In this document: in pieces, positions 57,170 through 64,000 of the stretch | How the letters are laid out: every line of letters begins with the position of its first letter | Position numbering within the stretch: the first letter of the stretch is position 1 | Assembly: GCA_027186245.1 (NCBI GenBank) | Contig: CP114484.1 | Span: 136,501-200,500 of the forward strand | Source of the DNA: Coriaria nepalensis | Taxonomy: Eukaryota; Streptophyta; Magnoliopsida; Cucurbitales; Coriariaceae | Length of the DNA stretch: 64,000 nt | Reading direction: 5' to 3' | Made by a program: the position numbers and the translations under genes | Notes under the pieces: generated by a model | The model's database searches: none | Told to the model about the DNA's origin: nothing | The model's input: only the letters and a program-made list of their open reading frames with translations

Positions 57170-58440
57170 AATTATGTTAGGGCGTTGAGCGTGTTCGAGA
57201 TGTGGAAATAGTTCTTGTACCTCCTTTTAAGATCGAGATGTGGAAGAATGTAGTTGGAAAATATAGCTCTAATAGTCACTTTGTGCTCATATGCTGCTGG
57301 ACCTCCAACGGCGTTTATGATATTGCCTCTAAAAAATAGTAGTGTATGATTTTGCTTTTGCCTCATTCTTTTGGGGACATAACTTGTGGTATGCTGCCAA
57401 ATAGTGTGACCAAACAAGGGTGCATGAACGGATTCTATGAACACATCCGGAATTGTCAGATCTCTTGGGGTTTCAATTATTTGGTCACAAATTTCTGAAG
57501 AATATGCGACTGCATCTGGATTCTTGACTCAACGAATCAAGTTCTTTAGTGGCTAGAGCAGCCAACTCAAGAAAAGTTAGTGCGATCGAGTTGCTGGAAA
57601 ATTCAAGATCGTCTTCTTGAAGAATGGGTTCTTGAATCGATGAGTTGAACCCTTCGATTTCTAGAGATGGCTCTTGCGTTTGGATTGTCTCCTTCAAGAC
57701 TTCAGAAATAAGGGTAGAAATCGGTGAGGGAAAAGGGCGTGGTTGTGAAGTTTTGTGAGCCGGAATATTATCCACCGATACGGTTTGATGGCTAACATCA
57801 AGAAGTAGAGATTCTTTTATAGGAGTTACAAGAATAACTAGAATTACACCTTCAAAGTGGTCAATCGGTGTAGGACTCTCAATTCCTTCAAAACTTGCAC
57901 CCAAAATCATACTATTTTCTGCAATAACCGTAGAATAGACGTGATCGTCGTACCGCCTAAACCGTAGTTCTAGAGCTAGCAAAAAATCCAGCCAGCTTGT
58001 GATGAAATGGTAGTTGCTCATCCACTCGAACCAAACCAACGCATCTCCATTTAAATAGAAAGATGCGAGCTTTAATCGTTGTGGAGGTGGGATGTGGTAG
58101 TAATCCAAATAGGGTAGTAACCTTGAGATCCAAACCGATGGGTTTTCATCAGAAAAACAAGATGGAGTCGGAGAAAGGCAATGAGAGCACCATTGTTAGG
58201 GTGTTGTGCGAGATGCTCGTTCTCCAGATTGGTAGCTATGCCCATTTTCTTAATCCTATCAAATTTAGAACCTGCAGATCCATATTGGCTATTGCTACAG
58301 ACGACAGGTTGTTGACTTGTTGCGGAGCGGGATCTTGCATGCATGCACGCATGCACGTGATGTGATGTGGGCTTAATGCTTATTATATATATAATCATCC
58401 GAAGTCGTGATTTACCAAGATCACCACCGTTCAATATATC
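57170..58440 (-). mobile_element. gag-like retrotransposon remnant
   Basis: The minus strand reads VWISRLLPYLDYYHIPPPQR, then LKLASFYLNGDALVWFEWMS and FITSWLDFLLALELRFRRYD, a Retrotrans_gag domain as in plant gypsy-type elements. From the Met at 58108 the frame is open for 207 residues to 57485. Upstream, the earlier gag part at 58434-58110 lies in other frames and has stops. Downstream pieces (FFRGNIINAVGGPAAYEHKV, ending 57172) have no assignment. No RT, integrase or LTR was seen. Confidence 0.6.
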
Positions 58441-59612
58441 TAAATCGCATATTTAGATTAGATGATGATTACAAGGCATGTTAGGTGGTTCAGCTCCTTG
58501 TGACCAAACATGAATCGCAATGTCTTTTCTTGAAGAAAAAGTTTTATGTTTAATCACATTTACGTGTATATATCATTTATTTCAAGATCAAATTGTTTGT
58601 TTTTTAAACATGAACAAAGAAAATGCAAAAGTTGGGTGGGTCCACACATAATAATAAAAGGAAAGGTATTATTGCCCAATTGCGGGTTCGTGATTGATTC
58701 AAATCATATGTTAACGTGGCAACCAAATAACAGGCTTTGCCTCTGAAATAGTAAAAATAAAACATACGATCAAATCCTTGTTCCTGACGTAACAGGTGGA
58801 CAGATATCTTTTTTTTTTTTTTTTTTTAAATTAAAAAGAACTAAAGAAATTACAGAGACATCGAGGGGTCGGAGCGTGACTGTCAAAACTACATATGCTC
58901 TCTCTCTCTCCCCGAAACTTCTCATCAGAATTGCAGAGAAATTTGGGTCTGTTCTAAATATTCGATTCAAATCGGCGATCTCTTCTACCGCCTTCTTCTT
59001 TTTTTCTTCTTCCTGTTCTTCGTTCCAGAATCCAGATTCTCCAAATACAATATTACTGTTCCAGATTTGAGATTTTCAAGGTACGAACAAAATATGGTAG
59101 TACCATGAAACATGTCGGAATTTTCAATCTTCACATTATTCTTTTTATCCGGCATTAAACAGAACTGTACGTGTTTTTCTTAATAATACTTTTGTACTTC
59201 TTTTCTCTAAATTCTTAGAAGATTTATTTTTTCTCAGATTAATGGAGGTTTTATTTATTTATTTTAATTCGTTTTTTTAAATTGAGGATGTAATGAATTT
59301 CCCAATTTCTAGAAACATTCAAGGTTTTTTTTTTTTTTTTTAATTGTTATATTTTGCTTTCATACTTCAACAATTTCTATCATTCTAAGATCAGAAAAGA
59401 AAAAAGAGCAACTTTTCGTTTTTAATGGAAAAGGGTTCTGCTTTCTTTTCAGCTTTTTTCCATCTGTTTTTATGAGGACCCCACATATATATCTATATCT
59501 CAGCTAAATTTTACTTCTTCTTGACAGAAGAACTGGTTCTGATTTTCCGAGACTTGTTGTGGGGGCAAAATAAAAAAAGGAAGAGGAAGAAAGAATAAGA
59601 TAAAAGTAAACA
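58441..59612 (+). promoter_or_regulatory. 5' region of the ELF4-family gene
   Basis: This is promoter and leader DNA. A (CT)n tract at 58898-58910 and a likely leader exon ending at a gtacga donor near 59081 precede the coding exon; a ttgacag acceptor lies at 59521-59527. No other gene is seen. Confidence 0.5.
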
Positions 59613-59966
59613 ATGGAGGATGAGATGTATTCATCAGGGATTAATAACAACAATGGAGGAAGCCAAATGATAGACAACAGAGTGATGCAGACATTTCAGA
59701 ACAGCTTCATTCAGGTCCAGAACATATTGGATCAAAACATGCTTCTGATCAATGAAATCAACCAAAATCATGAGTCCAAGATGCCTGATAATTTAAGCAG
59801 AAACGTGATTCTGATTAGAGAGCTTAACAACAATATCAGGAGTGTAGTTGATTTGTACTCTCATCTTTCCTCTTCTTTCACTAAATCTATGGAAGCTTCT
59901 TGTGAAGCTGACTCTAAATCAGATGGCAAATCTGGGAATAAGAGAACTAGGCCTACCTCTGATTGA
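59613..59966 (+). CDS. ELF4-like (EARLY FLOWERING 4 family) protein
   Basis: A single coding exon of 117 residues, like other ELF4 (DUF1313) genes. The domain covers residues ~22-92: MQTFQNSFIQVQNILDQNML, LINEINQNHESKMPDNLSRN and VILIRELNNNIRSVVDLYSH form the paired helices. The N-terminus is Asn/Gly-rich and the C-terminus is Lys/Ser-rich. ELF4 is part of the evening complex with ELF3 and LUX that represses clock genes; ELF4-like proteins vary in how far they share this role. This protein looks more like the ELF4-like (EFL) group than ELF4 itself, but that is an estimate. Confidence 0.92.
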   Translation: MEDEMYSSGINNNNGGSQMIDNRVMQTFQNSFIQVQNILDQNMLLINEINQNHESKMPDNLSRNVILIRELNNNIRSVVDLYSHLSSSFTKSMEASCEADSKSDGKSGNKRTRPTSD

Positions 59967-60429
59967 TCTTATCTTAATAACCTTTTTTGTTTTTATCAAC
60001 TTTTTTCACAGAAGTGAAAAGTAAAGTAGAGAATGTCGTTAACAGTTTAGATTTATCAGTAACTTTTGATTCCCCTTGTTCAAGTGCAACTCTTTATCTA
60101 ATTGAGACAGTCATCTTTAATTTCAGACACTGTTCTTTATGCTCTCGCATCGCATGAACCCAAGCACCTTTTTAGTTTTTAGTAAATATATACTTTTTTA
60201 CACAAGATTTTAGGCGTTAGAAAAAACTTACCCCATTAGCTTCATACGAAACAACTCTCATTTTTCCCTTCGTAGATGGGTTAAATTAAACTGCAGCTTC
60301 ATACGAAACAAAGCTTCTCGGGGATTCTCTTCTGTTAAAATGGGTGGTGAGAGAAGTTTTAATGGTTTGGTTCATGTTTATAAGAAAACCCTTAAATTGG
60401 ATGGTATTGTGGGGCTGTAGTGTGGATTC

Positions 60430-60900
60430 AATTTCATGTGGGAATCATCATCATGTATGACTTTCATGTGGGTTTTGAAGGAGGTCGGTATCTATGTTCT
60501 TGAGAGAATGAAGCTCAATAACATAGATATAAGCTGTGTTTCTTACACAATTATGATTGATGCATTATGCAAAAATGTATTGCTTGATGAAGCAATTCAA
60601 TTACTCAACAAGATATTTGAGGATGGTGTTGATCCTGATGTGATAACATATTCAATTCAATGCTCGTAAATGGGATTTTGAAGAGCTTGGAAGATAAGAA
60701 AAGCAAAGGAAATTATATGTTGAATGTATTAGGATGGAGCTCTACCAAACATTGTTATTTTCTCTACATTAATATTTAATTATTCCAAGAAGAGAAATCC
60801 TCACTATATTTCATTTGTAATGTACTACTGGTTGCATCTTTTTGTGAGGATGGAAAACTCTTTGAAGCAGAAGAGTTCATGCGTCACAAGAGTAAGATTC
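60430..60900 (+). pseudogene. pentatricopeptide repeat (PPR) pseudogene fragment
   Basis: Readable PPR motifs occur in shifting frames: KYVLERM-like GIYVLERMKLNNIDISCVSY, TIMIDALCKNVLLDEAIQLL, NKIFEDGVDPDVITYS, then RKAKEI and YSKKRN. Stops and frameshifts near 60665 and 60715 break it, and the remaining 470 bases are only a small part of a normal PPR gene. It ends within 40 bases of the RPS3 promoter elements. Confidence 0.8.
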
Positions 60901-60935
60901 TAACAGCCCTCAATGATATTGAATCACTTAGCTGT

Positions 60936-61054
60936 GGCCCATTAGCCTTTATATGGGCCTATTATATGGCCCATTATCTTCGTGAATGGATATGTATAGG
61001 ACACTCGATGGTTGGACTACATGCTTCCCTCCAATATAATTAGTTACAGGCCCA
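60936..61054 (+). promoter_or_regulatory. site II promoter elements of RPS3
   Basis: Four TGGGCC/GGCCCA motifs occur at 60936, 60954, 60968 and 61049. Such site II elements, bound by TCP factors, are typical of plant ribosomal protein promoters. Confidence 0.7.
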
Positions 61055-61164
61055 AAGCCTATGGCCGCGGGAAAACAAAATAAAAAATTTAAATAAATAA
61101 ATAAATCGGGGGGCAGGTCCAGCCTCACCATCCAGCGTAAGATAAATGGAGCAACCTGCGCCAG

Positions 61165-61173
61165 AAACCCTAA
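61165..61173 (+). promoter_or_regulatory. telo-box of RPS3
   Basis: AAACCCTAA lies about 90 bases upstream of the start codon. Telo-boxes combined with site II motifs are characteristic of plant translation-machinery genes. Confidence 0.75.
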
Positions 61174-61264
61174 TTTCAGTAAAGTTTGCAGAGACAGCAA
61201 GAGCCTCCCTTTCAGATCTCATCTCTGCAACCGTTCTAATTTTTCGTCTAATCTTCCCATCAAT

Positions 61265-63029
<1,765 letters not shown>

Positions 63030-63516
63030 AGAGTTCATTTTTTGTGGTGTTAATCTGCCTTGAGTTAAAGCTATGGTTTAATTTTTCATTTGGTTTTCTC
63101 AAATGTTGGTGAAATTTTGTTATGCTATATTTTTTTTCATCAATAATTATTAGATTTTGGTCAATTTAATTCTTGAGCTACAATTCTTAATGTTCTATAG
63201 TACTTGTAGACAGACAGACAATTTATCCATCTTAACGTGATTGAGTTGCAAATTTTTTCATTTGAAGACTTTTGAGGTCTGAGGGGGCTGGAATCACAAA
63301 ACATGCTCAGTTGTCACGTAAGTGGCAATACACAGTTAGTAGAAAAACTAGTTAACATAAAATACAAGAGAAAGAGAACCTGGTGAAGTGTCTGGCTATG
63401 ACTTCCGATTCAAATGAAGGACCATAACCTTTCGAACGACTGTATTGAGTACAAATTGGGATAACATATATTGCAAGGGAGATAGATCTATAAGTGCTCG
63501 CAGATCATATGCCACT
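63030..63516. other. 3' flanks of two converging genes
   Basis: This holds the RPS3 3' UTR and the 3' flank of the DHHC gene on the opposite strand. No other feature is seen. Confidence 0.5.
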
Positions 63517-64000
63517 TCAAATAAAACTTGGTGTTACTTCAGCTCGAAAATCAACTCTTGAAGGTGGCAAGGACCAAAACAATACCTCTTTAAAGTTTCC
63601 AAACAGTCCTTTATCGAAGGGATTTTTGGCGCTGACGTACCGTAGCCGGAAATTCTCATAAGCAGTCTGCACAAGCAAAAGAAGAAAAAGGGTCATTGAT
63701 ATATTACTAATTTGATCGAATAACAACTATATTTGTTTAGACAAAACAAAAGCAACTACCTGGTTTATTGCAATAAGATACAAATGAAAGATGGATAGCC
63801 CACATAAGAACCCAATGGCTACAATGCAAAACAACATCAAAGCCAGTGTTTCAGGACAGCTCTTTAGCATCCCAAACAGACTGAATTTTTCCAACTTCTG
63901 TTGCATTCCCAAGCAGCAGAAGGCAAGTATGTAGACAAATAAAACCAATGCCGAAAGCAGTAATGATAGATAGAATCTGTAGTTCCTCTGCATAACCGAA
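63517..64000 (-). CDS. DHHC-type protein S-acyltransferase, C-terminal part (truncated by window)
   Basis: Two exons are visible on the minus strand: from the window edge to 63760, and 63666-63517. The first carries two membrane segments (FYLSLLLSALVLFVYILAFC and LALMLFCIVAIGFLCGLSIF) and the typical NYRFY start just after the missing DHHC zinc finger. The second carries TAYENFRLRYVSAKNPFDKG, a variant of the TTxE motif of palmitoyltransferases, and a short tail ending VTPSFI. These enzymes palmitoylate proteins at Golgi, plasma or vacuole membranes. The catalytic DHHC motif lies beyond 64000. The plus strand shows a normal GT donor at 63759. Confidence 0.88.

Overview
This window is nuclear DNA from a flowering plant, almost certainly a eudicot. 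The genes are intron-rich with GT-AG introns, the gene families are plant ones (GRF, ELF4, germin-like, R2R3-MYB, MOB1, plant O-fucosyltransferase), the intergenic DNA is AT-rich with TA and TTTATA microsatellites, and decayed Ty3/gypsy and Ty1/copia retroelements are present. I saw no tRNA, rRNA, CRISPR or prokaryotic feature.

Layout. 0.26-8.9 kb is a heavily mutated Ty3/gypsy element of the TAT type with recognisable LTRs, dead gag-pol, an array of about 70-bp repeats and an antisense coiled-coil ORF. 9.7-12.8 kb is an O-fucosyltransferase-like gene (+). 13.6-15.2 kb is a MOB1-like gene (-), one intron of which has no AG acceptor. 16.9-17.5 kb is a germin-like protein gene (-). 19.7-33.2 kb is a gene graveyard: two tandem GH17 beta-1,3-glucanase pseudogenes plus a third remnant of their upstream DNA, a decayed copia fragment, a copia element (-) inserted in the second glucanase with a perfect TAATA target duplication, and a gypsy integrase fragment. 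The duplication unit of this cluster also carries a copy of the 5' region of the next gene, a DENN-domain gene (33.7-38.1 kb, +). Then come a growth-regulating factor gene with its miR396 site (40.1-41.3 kb, +); a 24-exon CTR9/VIP6 copy (42.9-49.2 kb, -) that is a pseudogene; MED20 (50.1-51.2 kb, +) head to head with it across a 125-bp tandem duplication; an R2R3-MYB (51.7-52.6 kb, -); a 3-kb microsatellite-rich spacer; a plastid-type A/B-barrel stress protein (55.5-56.3 kb, -); a broken acyl-CoA-binding protein gene and an adjacent gag-like remnant (-); an ELF4-family gene (59.6-60.0 kb, +); a PPR pseudogene; ribosomal protein S3 (61.3-63.0 kb, +) with site II and telo-box promoter elements; and the 3' end of a DHHC S-acyltransferase (-) running off the window.

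The intact genes are unrelated housekeeping and regulatory genes with no sign of a common pathway. The most interesting material is the decay: a CTR9 copy with nearly complete exon structure but several independent lesions, a GH17 pair whose catalytic glutamates were replaced and which share a block of near identity suggesting gene conversion, and several introns with non-canonical ends. The window does not obviously contain a new multi-gene system.
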